Below, piece by piece: positions 25,909 to 34,725 of a DNA stretch of 64,000 bases; the first letter of the stretch is position 1; each line of letters opens with the position of its first letter. This DNA is from Halococcus qingdaonensis (GTDB taxonomy: Archaea > Halobacteriota > Halobacteria > Halobacteriales > Halococcaceae), in assembly GCF_024508235.1 (NCBI RefSeq), contig NZ_CP101943.1:930001-994000 (forward strand), read 5' to 3'. Under the pieces are notes generated by a model. It was not told the origin of the DNA. It saw nothing but the letters and a program-made list of their open reading frames with translations, and did not search any database. Both the position numbers and the translations under genes were made by a program.

Positions 25909-27114
25909 ATGTCTGTGACCTCTAAGTCGGCAGATAGGCCGTCACCGGATGCAACGGACGCCAACAACTTCAACTCTGCCGAAACTGTCGCCGATGAGTT
26001 GTACTCGCTGCTCGCCGCAGGCGACAGCGAGTCCATTGCTCAGGAGTTCGATATCGGCATCCACACCGACAAACACGACTTCGACAACCACCTCAAAGTA
26101 GCCATTCGTGAAGGACTTGATCCATCTAGTTCGCTCGCCGAACTCGCCGATAAGACCGCTGTTGATGACTCTCTTGACAAAATGCCCGAGTCACGGTTCT
26201 CCGAACTCACGAACGACCGCGACTACCGCGCGGTCGTTCGCATGCTGTTCGCGTTGCTCCACACGCCACAGCTGTATCATCAGCGTGCTGTCCAGCGAAA
26301 ACGCCTGAAGTGGCTTACACGAGGGGTAATTGCTGTCGACGCGACGAATCTCGAACTCACCCGCTCAGTTGTCGTCTCCGACGAATTTGTCGGAGACGAC
26401 GAGCACGTCTATGAAATCGACACAGACGGCGGTGGACTCGAACTTCATTGCGCCGCACGCGTAGACGGTGAACACAAGCATCCGCTTGGAACAACCGTGA
26501 CAGAGGGTGAAACCCACGAAAGTCCCCAGTTCAACCATCTCAGCGATGACGTCGAGGTCTTCGCAGACCTCGACTCGGTTATTTGGGTCTTTGACCGCGG
26601 ATACACGCGCTATCGTCGCTTTTGTGAGATCAAGTACAGCGACGATGACTTCGTCACCCTACTCCAGTCAAACGCCCGTCTCGACGTTCTGGACACGCTC
26701 CAGAACGTCGAGGTCACTAATGAGGACGGAACGAGACAGATTCGTGACGAGCAAATTGAACTGGCCGAGACCGGTGAACAGTTTCGTCGTGTCGTTTTGG
26801 AAACGCCGGATGGAGAAGAGCTTCAGTACCTGACGACGCTGGCGTCGTCAGCGTACGATCCCATCGACGTGATCAGTATCTACACCCTCCGGACAATGAT
26901 CGAGATTCTGTTTCGTGAATTCAAACAATATCTGAACGTTGAGAATTTCCACTCGAAATCACTGAACGGCGTGTTGTTTGAGTTGTTCTGTGCGTTGATT
27001 GGATACGTGCTTGTGGAGTGGCTGCGCCAACGCCACCCGGTCAAGGGTGGCGTGGCGCGTGCGATCCAGAAAGTCCGGACGCACTGGAACGAGACGCTGA
27101 CTTCGTTCGGCTAA
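25909..27114 (+). CDS. IS4-family transposase (ISH8 group)
   Basis: Encodes 401 residues, full length. DDE candidates are Asp in IAVDATNLEL (about residue 145), Asp in WVFDRGYTRYRRF (about 228), and Glu in the Y-(2)-R-(3)-E-(6)-K signature YTLRTMIEILFREFKQYL (about residues 325-342), which is diagnostic for IS4. The C-terminal LFELFCALIGYVLVEWLRQR matches ISH8 transposases. There is no internal stop, so it is probably functional. Confidence 0.9.
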   Translation: MSVTSKSADRPSPDATDANNFNSAETVADELYSLLAAGDSESIAQEFDIGIHTDKHDFDNHLKVAIREGLDPSSSLAELADKTAVDDSLDKMPESRFSELTNDRDYRAVVRMLFALLHTPQLYHQRAVQRKRLKWLTRGVIAVDATNLELTRSVVVSDEFVGDDEHVYEIDTDGGGLELHCAARVDGEHKHPLGTTVTEGETHESPQFNHLSDDVEVFADLDSVIWVFDRGYTRYRRFCEIKYSDDDFVTLLQSNARLDVLDTLQNVEVTNEDGTRQIRDEQIELAETGEQFRRVVLETPDGEELQYLTTLASSAYDPIDVISIYTLRTMIEILFREFKQYLNVENFHSKSLNGVLFELFCALIGYVLVEWLRQRHPVKGGVARAIQKVRTHWNETLTSFG

Positions 27115-27132
27115 TCTCATCACACGAGGCCA

Positions 27133-27166
27133 GCGACAGCCGTCGGCGGCCAGCGACGGCTGTCGC
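27133..27166 (+). terminator. Long perfect hairpin after the IS4-type transposase
   Basis: GCGACAGCCGTCG (27133-27145) and CGACGGCTGTCGC (27154-27166) form a 13-bp perfect stem around an 8-nt loop, 18 nt after the transposase stop. T-rich tracts follow (GGTTTTCTTCGCCTTTT). It may terminate transposase transcription or protect the element end. Confidence 0.5.
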
Positions 27167-27458
27167 CAAAATCGCGGTTTTCTTCGCCTTTTAGGCTTGA
27201 GACGACGCATTTCTCGATTCTGCTTCCATTTTCTCGCATCAGGCTGAACTTGCGCAGCCCACACACCCCGGTCTGGTGCCTCTCACAAAGGTCTCGCTCG
27301 CCGTGGCTTTATCAACTCAGAACGCAACAGGTGTACACCGACGATGTTCATTGAAAAGGATGTGGTTGCTGAATACATCCTCTGTATGCAGCATGCCATT
27401 TTTAATAGCTCGAAGGTTTGTGACGCTGGAACGATAACGGCCCCGCCAATTTCTGTAG

Positions 27459-29054
27459 CTACTTTGAGGAGACGTTCGTGACGGTACCCACACCTTTCGA
27501 GCGGCCCTCACGGAAGACGAACCGCTGGCCCTCCTCGACGAGATAGGGCCGGAACTTGAATCGCACTCGCGTGTGTCCGGTGTCGCCCGGCAGGAGCTGA
27601 CCACCCTCCGGGTGGAAGGCGGCGGCCTCGCTCACCGTTTCGAGGTGGACGACCGGCTCGTAGCCGTCGTCGATCCTGGTGGGGTGGTTGAGCACCATCA
27701 CGTCGGCCTCGAACTCCCGGACTGCTGTGGGGTCCGCATCGCGCGGCAGGAGGACCATCCCGCGTTCGAGATCCGCCTCCCGGACACCCTTTAACGCGAT
27801 CCCCACGATCCGGCCGGCCTTCGCGCGGTCGACGCGGTGGTAGTGCATCTCGATCGAGCGCGCTTCGACCTCGTGGAAGGTGCCGTCGCGGAACGGACCG
27901 AGGAGGAGTTCGTCGCCCGCTTCGACGGTTCCTGACCGAATCGTGCCGGAGGCGACCGCGCCGACGCCGGTCACTTTGTAGCTGCGATCGATGTACATCG
28001 AGAACTCGCCCTTCTCGGTGCCGGTCTTCGGCAGTCGCTCGAACAGTTCGTCAAGCGCGTCGAGCCCGTCCATCGTGACCGCGCTCGTGCGCAGAATGGG
28101 GACGACGGTGTCGCCGATCTCCTCGATGGCCGCGTCGACGCCGTGGCGATCGACGCGCAGTGGAGTCTTGCCCACGTCCCTGAGGAGGCGCTCGACCTCG
28201 CGCTCGACCTCGATGGCACGCTCTTCGTCGACCATGTCGGTTTTCGTGATGGCGACCACCGTCGGCAGCTCCGTCGCGAGCAACACGCCGAGATGTTCGC
28301 GCGTCGTCTTCGTCGGGCCGTCGTCGGCGGCCACGGTGAGGAGTCCGTAGTCGAGCTTCTGGCCGACCAACCCTCGAATCGTCGTCCGCAACCACGGCTC
28401 GTGGCCGACGGTGTCGACGAACGAGACCAGCTTGTCCGCCTCCTCGACGACCTCGGCGCGGTCGGCCTTTCGGTTCGGGTTCCGCGTGTGGACCGGTTCG
28501 CCGCCGTCGAAGCCGTAGACGGCGTACGAGAGATCCGCCGAGAGCCCGCGCTCGATCTCGTGGGGCTGGACGTCGAGGAAGCTCCGCGTGTCGCCGTTGC
28601 CGTCGTCCGGTTGGCCCGTGACGAGCGAGCCAACCAGGGTGCTCTTGCCGTGATCGACGTGGCCGGCGGTGCCGACGACGATGTGGCCGTCGTCTTCCAA
28701 CATTGCGCCCTCGGCGATGGTGGCGACGCCGACGAGCCCGTCGTCGATCCCCCACGTGTCGACCGCCTCGATGTGTGCGTTGGCCTCCTCGGCGAGCAGT
28801 GAGAGCACGTCCATCGACTCGGAGAACACGTCGGGCGAGATGCCTGCGAGTCCGCCGTCGTCGGTGACGCCGACGACGTAGGTGGCCTCGCCGTCGCCCG
28901 AGAGCACCCGGTGGCGCAGTTGTGCCGCGAGGCTCTCCAGCTTGCCGTCGGCGAGATGGAGGTCTTCGGTGAGCCGTTCTTTGAACTCGACGCTACCGCC
29001 CTCGCGCTCGCCCGCCGCGAGCGCCCGGTCGAGGACGGCCCGGTCAGCGACCAT
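27459..29054 (-). CDS. GTPBP1-like translational GTPase
   Basis: Encodes 531 residues. An N-terminal domain (about residues 1-120) precedes an EF-Tu-like G domain: GTAGHVDHGKST (G1, about residues 128-139), DTVGHEPW (G3), ITKTDM (G4), then beta-barrel domains with SYKVTGVGAVASGTIRSGTV and a C-terminal RFKFRPYLVEEGQRFVFREGRSKGVGTV. This architecture matches archaeal GTPBP1/2 family proteins, which are related to EF-1A/SelB and linked to ribosome or mRNA quality control. The precise role is not established. Confidence 0.85.
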   Translation of the reverse strand: MVADRAVLDRALAAGEREGGSVEFKERLTEDLHLADGKLESLAAQLRHRVLSGDGEATYVVGVTDDGGLAGISPDVFSESMDVLSLLAEEANAHIEAVDTWGIDDGLVGVATIAEGAMLEDDGHIVVGTAGHVDHGKSTLVGSLVTGQPDDGNGDTRSFLDVQPHEIERGLSADLSYAVYGFDGGEPVHTRNPNRKADRAEVVEEADKLVSFVDTVGHEPWLRTTIRGLVGQKLDYGLLTVAADDGPTKTTREHLGVLLATELPTVVAITKTDMVDEERAIEVEREVERLLRDVGKTPLRVDRHGVDAAIEEIGDTVVPILRTSAVTMDGLDALDELFERLPKTGTEKGEFSMYIDRSYKVTGVGAVASGTIRSGTVEAGDELLLGPFRDGTFHEVEARSIEMHYHRVDRAKAGRIVGIALKGVREADLERGMVLLPRDADPTAVREFEADVMVLNHPTRIDDGYEPVVHLETVSEAAAFHPEGGQLLPGDTGHTRVRFKFRPYLVEEGQRFVFREGRSKGVGTVTNVSSK

Positions 29055-29157
29055 GTCGAACAGTAGCGTGTCGAGCGCAAAAACCTTCCTGCCGCGGCAT
29101 ACAGCCTCGTTACAACGGACATCTCCGTCGTGTGCGAGACGACCAGTCCACGATCGT

Positions 29158-29661
29158 TCACTCGGAGAGTCGCTCGTAGGCCTCGTTGACGCGCTTGAAC
29201 CGACGTTCGGAGCCGTCCTCGGTGTCCGGATGGGTCTCCTTCACCTTCTCGCGATAGGCCCGCTTGATCGCCGACTCGTCGGCATCGGGGTCGAGTCCCA
29301 GTGTCCGGTAGGCGTCGCGCATCGACTGGCCGGTCGATCGTCGTGTGGCACGGCGCTGTCGTGTATCCCCGAACCGACCACCGCCACCGCCTCGCGGACC
29401 GGTCCAGTCCTCGCGCGGGCCCGCACCGAACCCGCCGCGCTCGGTCGTCGTTCGCCGTCCGGCGCGGGCGTTGCGTCGGGCGCGCTCACGGAGTCGTCCG
29501 CTCGCGTGATACCAGAGCGCGTAGGTCGTCGCACCGAAGGGGAGCGCGACGACGAGTGCCACCGGACTGTAGGCGAAGCCGAGCACGGCGAGCACGACTG
29601 TCAGCCCGGCGAACACCGACATGAGCGCGAGCACGAGCTGCGACCGGGGCACGGCGGTCAT
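29158..29661 (-). CDS. Membrane-anchored J-domain protein
   Basis: Encodes 167 residues. Two N-terminal hydrophobic helices (about residues 8-28 and 31-48) are followed by a basic, Gly/Arg-rich linker and a C-terminal J domain. The J domain begins DAYRTLGLDPDADESAIKRAYREKVKETHPDTEDG and has the HPD tripeptide at about residues 142-144. It probably recruits DnaK to the membrane. The J domain is C-terminal and lacks the Gly/Phe and zinc domains of DnaJ. Confidence 0.85.
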   Translation of the reverse strand: MTAVPRSQLVLALMSVFAGLTVVLAVLGFAYSPVALVVALPFGATTYALWYHASGRLRERARRNARAGRRTTTERGGFGAGPREDWTGPRGGGGGRFGDTRQRRATRRSTGQSMRDAYRTLGLDPDADESAIKRAYREKVKETHPDTEDGSERRFKRVNEAYERLSE

Positions 29662-29724
29662 TGGGTGTCGAGCGGCCTAAACCCCTCGCCACAGCTTGAA
29701 GTTCCTGCACGGCGAACGGCCGCC

Positions 29725-29925
29725 ATGAGCGTCTCCGAACTGTGTCAGATCTGCGAGAGCCGTCCGGCCGATCACACCTGCGAGCGCTGCGGCCGAACGG
29801 TTTGTTCACAGCACTACGACGACTCGCACAGCCTCTGTCTGGACTGTTCGGACGGCTCCGGTTCCGATTCCGACGAACCGACGGATCCCGGTCGGGAGGA
29901 TACGGGCGAGAACGTCCGGTTTTAA
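29725..29925 (+). CDS. HIT-type small zinc-finger protein
   Basis: Encodes 66 residues: ELCQICESRPADHTCERCGRTVCSQHYDDSHSLCLDC provides C-x2-C, C-x2-C, C-x2-H and C-x2-C pairs (residues 7-41), enough for two interleaved zinc sites as in HIT or B-box fingers. It is followed by an acidic tail. It starts 63 nt from the divergent J-domain gene and ends one base before the convergent pyrF gene. Function is unknown; protein binding is likely. Confidence 0.8.
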   Translation: MSVSELCQICESRPADHTCERCGRTVCSQHYDDSHSLCLDCSDGSGSDSDEPTDPGREDTGENVRF

Positions 29926-29926
29926 C

Positions 29927-30715
29927 TCATCGATACTCGTTCAGCCGTCGTTTCAGTCGCTTCGCCGCTTCACCGGCCGCCCCGGCGAACGACTCGCCCT
30001 CGCCGGCGAAGATAATGCCCCGTGAGGAGTTGACGAGCCCGACGCCGCTCGCGAGCCCATGTTCGATGGCGGCCTCCGCGTCGCCGCCCTGTGCACCCAC
30101 TCCGGGTACGAGAAACGGGAGATCAGGAGCGCGCTCGCGCACCCGCTCCAACTCCTCGGGAACCGTGGCCCCGACGACGAGTCCGACGTTGCCGCGCTTG
30201 TTCCACTCGCCGGCGCGATCGGCGACGCGCTCGTAGACCGTCTCACCCGATTCGAGTTCGGCGTCCTGGAGATCCGCTCCTCCGGGGTTCGAGGTACGAC
30301 AGAGGACGAACACGCCCTTCTCCTCCCGCGAGAGGAACGGTTCGAGCGCGTCGCGGCCGAGATAGGGGTTGATGGTGATGGCATCTGCCGTGTCGAGGAG
30401 GCTCGCGTACTGGCGCGCGGTGTTGCCGATGTCGGCACGTTTGGCGTCGAGCAGCACAGGGACGTCCTTGCCGTGGGCGTAGGCGATGGTCTCTTCGAGC
30501 GCGCGCCAGCCGTCCGCATCCTCGTAGAAGGCGGCGTTCGGCTTGTAGCAGGCGGCGTGGTCGTGAGTGGCGTCGATGATGCGCCGGTTGAACGCCCAGC
30601 GCGGCAGGTCGTGCCCGTGGAGGTGATCGGGCAGTCGATCGGGGTCGGGATCGAGACCAACTGAGAGCACGCTGTCGGCGGTGGCGATACGGTCGGCGAG
30701 GCGCTCGAAGAACAT
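29927..30715 (-). CDS. pyrF: Orotidine 5'-phosphate decarboxylase
   Basis: Encodes 262 residues from MFFERLADRIATADSVLSVGLDPDPDRLP, the opening of long-form (type 2) OMP decarboxylases. The catalytic segment is DAKRADIGNTARQYA (about residues 87-101, with the Asp-Lys-Asp network). Further matches are NPYLGRDALEPF and VPGVGAQGGDAEAA near the phosphate site. It makes UMP from OMP, the last step of de novo pyrimidine synthesis. An ATG 24 nt upstream was not used because it adds non-conserved residues. Confidence 0.92.
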   Translation of the reverse strand: MFFERLADRIATADSVLSVGLDPDPDRLPDHLHGHDLPRWAFNRRIIDATHDHAACYKPNAAFYEDADGWRALEETIAYAHGKDVPVLLDAKRADIGNTARQYASLLDTADAITINPYLGRDALEPFLSREEKGVFVLCRTSNPGGADLQDAELESGETVYERVADRAGEWNKRGNVGLVVGATVPEELERVRERAPDLPFLVPGVGAQGGDAEAAIEHGLASGVGLVNSSRGIIFAGEGESFAGAAGEAAKRLKRRLNEYR

Positions 30716-30795
30716 GCCCCAGCCTGTCGACGGTCGCAAAAGGGCGTTCGGGTTCGTCTCGCCACACTCATATCGGAGGAATGGTTATCGCTACC

Positions 30796-31440
30796 ATGCC
30801 CGTCTCGGCGATCGCCTTCGATCTCGACTACACTCTCGCGGTGCCCGAACGCGACCGCCAGACACTGCTCGACGAGGCGACTGCAGCAGTCGGCGCACCT
30901 CACCTCTCGCGCGAGACCTATCTCGACGCCCATCGTCGAAACCTCACGAGCGAGACGCGCGAAGCCATCTTCGCGGAGCTACTCGACGACGACGGCCCAT
31001 CGCCCGCGGCGCTCGCCGACGCCTACCGCGAGGCCATCGGCGACGCGCTCGTGCCGGTCGACGGTGTCGAGACGCTCGTCGCCGATCTCCAGGAGAGCTA
31101 TCGAGTGGGGTTGCTCACCGACGGCCCGGTACGCGCCCAGCGATCGAAACTCGACGCGCTCGGCTGGACGGAGCTGTTCGACGTGGTCGTCGTGACCGGT
31201 TCGCTCGACGCTGGCAAACCCGACGAGCGTGCGTTCCGGACCGTCACCGACGAGCTATCGACGCGCGCTGACGAGACGGTCTACGTCGGCGATCACGCGG
31301 ACATCGACATCGTGGGTGCACACGACGCCGGGCTCCGGACCGTGCAGATCACCGACGACGAGCCGGTCGCGGAGGCCGATGCGGCGCTCGAACGGGATGC
31401 GCTCGCGGCACAGCTCCCGGGGACCGTCGACTCCCTCTAA
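30796..31440 (+). CDS. HAD superfamily hydrolase
   Basis: Encodes 214 residues from MPVSAIAFDLDYTLAVPERD. Motif I is FDLDYTL (residues 8-14), motif II is LLTDGPVRAQRSKLDALG, motif III is the Lys in AGKPDERAF, and motif IV is YVGDHADIDIVGAHDAG. It is a phosphatase of unknown substrate. An ATG 15 nt upstream is also in frame; the second was chosen because it starts directly at the conserved core. Confidence 0.82.
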   Translation: MPVSAIAFDLDYTLAVPERDRQTLLDEATAAVGAPHLSRETYLDAHRRNLTSETREAIFAELLDDDGPSPAALADAYREAIGDALVPVDGVETLVADLQESYRVGLLTDGPVRAQRSKLDALGWTELFDVVVVTGSLDAGKPDERAFRTVTDELSTRADETVYVGDHADIDIVGAHDAGLRTVQITDDEPVAEADAALERDALAAQLPGTVDSL

Positions 31441-31451
31441 TCGCCAGCCCG

Positions 31452-31898
31452 TCAATCGCCGAGTTCCGCGAGCGCGCGGTCGGCGGCCTCGCTCACGTCG
31501 ATGTCCCGCCGTCTGGCGTAGAGCACCGCGGCGGCCTCGATGGTGACCGCGAGGGTTTGCTGGAGTTCGTTGATCTCGGCGACCGCTTCGCGCTTGTCGA
31601 TGCCGTCGGCGACGAGCGCGTCGAGGACCTGCTCGAACGCCGAGCGCCGGCGCAGCAGCTCTTCGTCGGGGACGAACCCCTCTGGGATCGTCGTGTCCGC
31701 GGGATCGAACGTGGGAACGAGCGCCTCGTCGGTGCGTTCGAGCAGCCCCTCGCCGACGGCGATGTCGGCCAGCCGGGTCGCCTGCTCGGGCGAGAACCAG
31801 TCACGATCGAGCGAGAGCGCGACGACGAACTCGCTTTCGGCCAGTTCGTCCTCACCACGACCCTTGAACGGTGCGGCGACGGCGCTGCGAAGGCTCAC
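31452..31898 (-). CDS. DUF2240 family protein
   Basis: Encodes 148 residues beginning MSLRSAVAAPFKGRGEDELAESEFVVALSLDRDWFSPEQATRLADIAVGEGLLE. This wHTH-like opening and the C-terminal AVTIEAAAVLYARRRDIDVSEAADRALAELGD match DUF2240, an archaeal family of this size. DNA or RNA binding is plausible but unproven. It converges with the HAD gene across an 11-nt gap and is divergent from S8e. Confidence 0.82.
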   Translation of the reverse strand: MSLRSAVAAPFKGRGEDELAESEFVVALSLDRDWFSPEQATRLADIAVGEGLLERTDEALVPTFDPADTTIPEGFVPDEELLRRRSAFEQVLDALVADGIDKREAVAEINELQQTLAVTIEAAAVLYARRRDIDVSEAADRALAELGD

Positions 31899-31979
31899 GA
31901 CGGATGAGCGGGCGGCGGCGTGCTAAATCCGTCGATGGGCTATCGAGCGATTCAAGTGTGCGCTCACCCGCTTTCGGAT

Positions 31980-32351
31980 ATGAAAGACCAGGGACGCGCA
32001 CTCAAAAAGCGGACCGGCGGACGACGGCGACGAACGACGAAGAAGCGCAAACACCAGCTCGGCCGCGAGCCGACCGAGACCCGCGTCGGCGACACGGTGC
32101 TGAAGACCGTCGACACGCGCGGCAACACGCGGACCGTCCGTGCGATCTCGATCGACCACGCAAGCGTCGCGGTCGACGACGAGACGCGAAGTGCGGACAT
32201 CGAGGGCGTCGCCGAAAATCCCGCGAACCCGAACTACGTCCGCCGGAACATCATCACCAAGGGCGCGCTCATCGAGACCAGCGAGGGCACCGCGAGAGTG
32301 ACCTCCCGACCCGGCCAGGACGGCCAGGTCAACGCCGTTCTCGAAGAGTAG
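31980..32351 (+). CDS. rps8e: Ribosomal protein S8e
   Basis: Encodes 123 residues, the archaeal length. The basic N-terminus KDQGRALKKRTGGRRRRTTKKRKHQLGREPTET and the NPANPNYVRRNIITKGALIET segment are diagnostic. It is a small-subunit protein that binds 16S rRNA. It stands alone, with a GC-rich 38-nt gap before the convergent alcohol dehydrogenase gene. Confidence 0.95.
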   Translation: MKDQGRALKKRTGGRRRRTTKKRKHQLGREPTETRVGDTVLKTVDTRGNTRTVRAISIDHASVAVDDETRSADIEGVAENPANPNYVRRNIITKGALIETSEGTARVTSRPGQDGQVNAVLEE

Positions 32352-32389
32352 CGGCCACAGAACGCCAACGAAACGTTTCTGCGGTCGGT

Positions 32390-33451
32390 TCAGAAACTGT
32401 CGATGACCGGGATCCCCATCGTCTCGAAATCGTCCATCGCCGCTAATTTTTCCGAGACGTCGTCGAGCGGGACGGTCTCGGAGACCACCGCGCTCGGGTC
32501 GAGTGTGCCGTCGGCGACCATCCGGAAGATCTCGTCGTAGTTGGTTGGGGCCATCCCGAGCGAGCCGATGAACTCGATCTCGCCCATCACCATCGCGTCC
32601 GTCGGCAGCGAGACCATCCCGCGTTCGTCCTGCGTCGAGAGGCCCACCTGGACGTGCTGGCCGCGAGTGCCGAGGCTCAGCACGGAGTTCCGACAGGTGG
32701 TTTCGATACCGAGTGCGTCCATCGAGACCGCCGCGCCGCCGTCCGCGATGGCCTTCACCTCGCTGGCCGGATTCTCGACGTCGCTCGCGTTGACCGTCGC
32801 GCTCGCGCCGAGTTCTTTCGCCTTTTCGAGTTTTTCGTCCTGTAAGTCGACCGCAATGACGTTGCCGCCGAGCGCGCTGGCGATGTGTACAGCGGAAAGT
32901 CCGACGCCGCCACAGCCGTGGACCGCCACCCAGTCGCCACCACCGACGTCGGCGCGGTGGGCGAGCGCGTGAAACGAGGTCATGAACCGGCAGCCGAGCC
33001 CGGCCATGTCGACCGACGAGACGCCGTCCGGTAGCGGAACGGCGTTGTGATCGGCCGCCGGGACGTGGAGCTGTTCGGCGAACGCACCGGGCACCGATTC
33101 GACGAAGCCGAGCGGGCGGATGTTCTCGCAGGTGTTGCCGTGGCCGGTGCGACACTGTTTGCAGGTCCCGTCGCCGAGGTTGAACGGCACCGTGACCTGC
33201 TGGCCCTCTTCCAGGTTCTCGACGTCGTCGCCGACCGCGACGACCGTGCCTGCCGGCTCGTGGCCGAGGATCTGGCCCTCCTGGGGCTGGATACCGAGCC
33301 AGTCCCAGTCACCCTGCCAACCGTGCCAGTCGCTCCGGCAGATGCCACAGGCCTCCATTTCGATCACCGCACCCGTCGGCTCCGGATCGGGCGCGTCCAC
33401 GTCCTGGATGTCGAGCGGTTCGCCGTGTTCTTCGAGGACTGCTGCTCGCAT
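32390..33451 (-). CDS. Zinc-dependent alcohol dehydrogenase family protein
   Basis: Encodes 353 residues from MRAAVLEEHGEPLDIQDVDAP. The catalytic zinc Cys is in EACGICRSDWHGW (about residues 35-47) and the GHE motif is in LGHEPAGTVV. A cysteine cluster CKQCRTGHGNTC (about residues 96-107) occupies the structural-zinc loop. The Rossmann signature is VHGCGGVGLSAVHIA (about residues 177-191). It oxidises or reduces an alcohol/aldehyde pair with NAD(P). It is divergent from the acyl-CoA dehydrogenase at 33589. Confidence 0.87.
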   Translation of the reverse strand: MRAAVLEEHGEPLDIQDVDAPDPEPTGAVIEMEACGICRSDWHGWQGDWDWLGIQPQEGQILGHEPAGTVVAVGDDVENLEEGQQVTVPFNLGDGTCKQCRTGHGNTCENIRPLGFVESVPGAFAEQLHVPAADHNAVPLPDGVSSVDMAGLGCRFMTSFHALAHRADVGGGDWVAVHGCGGVGLSAVHIASALGGNVIAVDLQDEKLEKAKELGASATVNASDVENPASEVKAIADGGAAVSMDALGIETTCRNSVLSLGTRGQHVQVGLSTQDERGMVSLPTDAMVMGEIEFIGSLGMAPTNYDEIFRMVADGTLDPSAVVSETVPLDDVSEKLAAMDDFETMGIPVIDSF

Positions 33452-33556
33452 AGCTCGTATGCTATCGATGCCCATCGTAATAGGTGTACCGTGTGAACAC
33501 ACTGCTTGCTTTTGAACCGCCCGCCCACCACTTTCCGTCGTTCACGGATGGCAGGA

Positions 33557-33566
33557 AGATATTTTT
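33557..33566 (+). promoter_or_regulatory. TATA box of the acyl-CoA dehydrogenase/hydrolase/regulator operon
   Basis: AGATATTTTT is centred about 27 nt before the ATG at 33589, typical of a leaderless haloarchaeal promoter. Confidence 0.55.
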
Positions 33567-33588
33567 CGCTGGAAACCCACGACTACGC

Positions 33589-34725
33589 ATGGCGTTCCAG
33601 CTATCGGGAGAACACGAGGCCATCCGATCGGCCGTCCGCGAGTTCGCCGAGGAGGAGATCGTGCCCGTCGCGCGCGAGCACGACGAGTCGGGTGACTATC
33701 CGGAAGAACTCAGACGAGAGGCCGCGAAGTACGACTTCGTCGCGCCAAACATCCCCGAGGCCTACGGGGGTGCGGGGATGGACGCGCTCGCGGGATCGAT
33801 CGTGACCGAGGAGCTCTGGCGCGCCGACCCGGGCATCGGCAGCGCGGTCGGTTCGGCGGGCTTCGGCAGCGACATGCTCATCGAGTATGGCGACGAGTGG
33901 ATGAAGGAAGAATGGCTGCCGGAGATCGCCGCTGGCGAAGCGGTCTCGGCGAGCGCCATCTCCGAACCCGCCCACGGCTCGAACGTCGCGGGCATCGAGA
34001 CCCGCGCGGAGCAGGACGGCGACGACTACGTCATCAACGGGAACAAGACCTGGATCACCAACGGCTCGGTCGCGGACGTCGCCATCGTGATGACCAAGAC
34101 CGACCCCGGCGCTGGCCATCAGGGGATCACGGCCTTTCTCGTGCCGACCGACACGGATGGGTTCTCGGCGGAGAAGATCGACAACAAGCTCGGGATCCGG
34201 GCATCCGACCTCGCGGAACTGCGCTTCGACGACGTCAGAGTCCCGGAAGAGAACGTCGTCGGCGAGGTGAACGAGGGGTTCTACCAGCTGATGGAGTTCT
34301 TCGCGTCGGGGCGAACGAGCGTCGCCGCCCAGGCCGTGGGGGCCGCACAGGGCGCGCTCGACGCCGCTCGTGAGTACGCGACCGAGCGCGAGCAGTTCGA
34401 CCAGCCCATTGCCGAGTTCCAGGCCATCCGGCACAAGCTCGCCGAGATGGCGACCGACGTGGATGCCGCGCGGTCGCTCGCCTACCGGGCCGCGAGCGCG
34501 GTCGAGAGCGACGCCGACGACGCGGTACGGCTGGCGAGCATGGCGAAACTGTTCGCCAGCGAGCACGCCGTCGACGTGGCCGACGAGGCGATCCAGGTGT
34601 TCGGTGGTGCGGGTTACGTCACCGACCATCCCGCCGAGCGCTACTACCGCGACGCGCGCATCACGAAGATCTACGAGGGCACGAGCGAGATCCAGAAGAA
34701 CATCATCGCCGACCGGTTGCTATGA
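33589..34725 (+). CDS. Acyl-CoA dehydrogenase (canonical, catalytic Glu present)
   Basis: Encodes 378 residues, standard length. It has the FAD-contact segment SASAISEPAHGSNVAGIETRAEQDGDDYVINGNKTWITNG (about residues 119-158). The catalytic-base motif KIYEGTSEIQKNII is at the C-terminus, with Glu in YEG. It introduces an alpha-beta double bond in acyl-CoA, passing electrons to ETF. It overlaps the following hydrolase by four bases (ATGA). The start has a TATA box at leaderless distance. Confidence 0.92.
   Translation: MAFQLSGEHEAIRSAVREFAEEEIVPVAREHDESGDYPEELRREAAKYDFVAPNIPEAYGGAGMDALAGSIVTEELWRADPGIGSAVGSAGFGSDMLIEYGDEWMKEEWLPEIAAGEAVSASAISEPAHGSNVAGIETRAEQDGDDYVINGNKTWITNGSVADVAIVMTKTDPGAGHQGITAFLVPTDTDGFSAEKIDNKLGIRASDLAELRFDDVRVPEENVVGEVNEGFYQLMEFFASGRTSVAAQAVGAAQGALDAAREYATEREQFDQPIAEFQAIRHKLAEMATDVDAARSLAYRAASAVESDADDAVRLASMAKLFASEHAVDVADEAIQVFGGAGYVTDHPAERYYRDARITKIYEGTSEIQKNIIADRLL

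Larger units (their letters stand above)
25850..27338 (+). mobile_element. IS4-family (ISH8-type) insertion sequence
   Basis: A 1489-bp element bounded by 18-bp perfect inverted repeats: GTGTACACCTGTTGCGTT at 25850-25867 and its reverse complement at 27321-27338. It contains an intact transposase gene. The bases outside the ends (GAAAACCACT on the left, CGACGATGTT on the right) do not match, so no target duplication remains. This suggests an old insertion, an adjacent deletion or recombination between two copies. Size and gene match ISH8-like elements. Confidence 0.85.
24679..27458. other. AT-rich accessory island
   Basis: From the stop of the HAD gene to the stop of the GTPase gene, base composition drops clearly below that of the flanks, and AAA/ATT/TTA-rich codons appear. 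The island sits exactly between two convergent gene ends and contains one unusual gene (24835-25821) and one IS4-type element (25850-27338). The terminal segment 27339-27458 contains no gene. No flanking direct repeat or integrase was found, so the mode of entry is unknown. Confidence 0.7.

Noticed and set aside
25831-27348. A target-site duplication for the IS4-type element.
   Set aside because: The ten bases outside the left end (GAAAACCACT) and right end (CGACGATGTT) do not match, and shifting the ends by up to three bases does not help.
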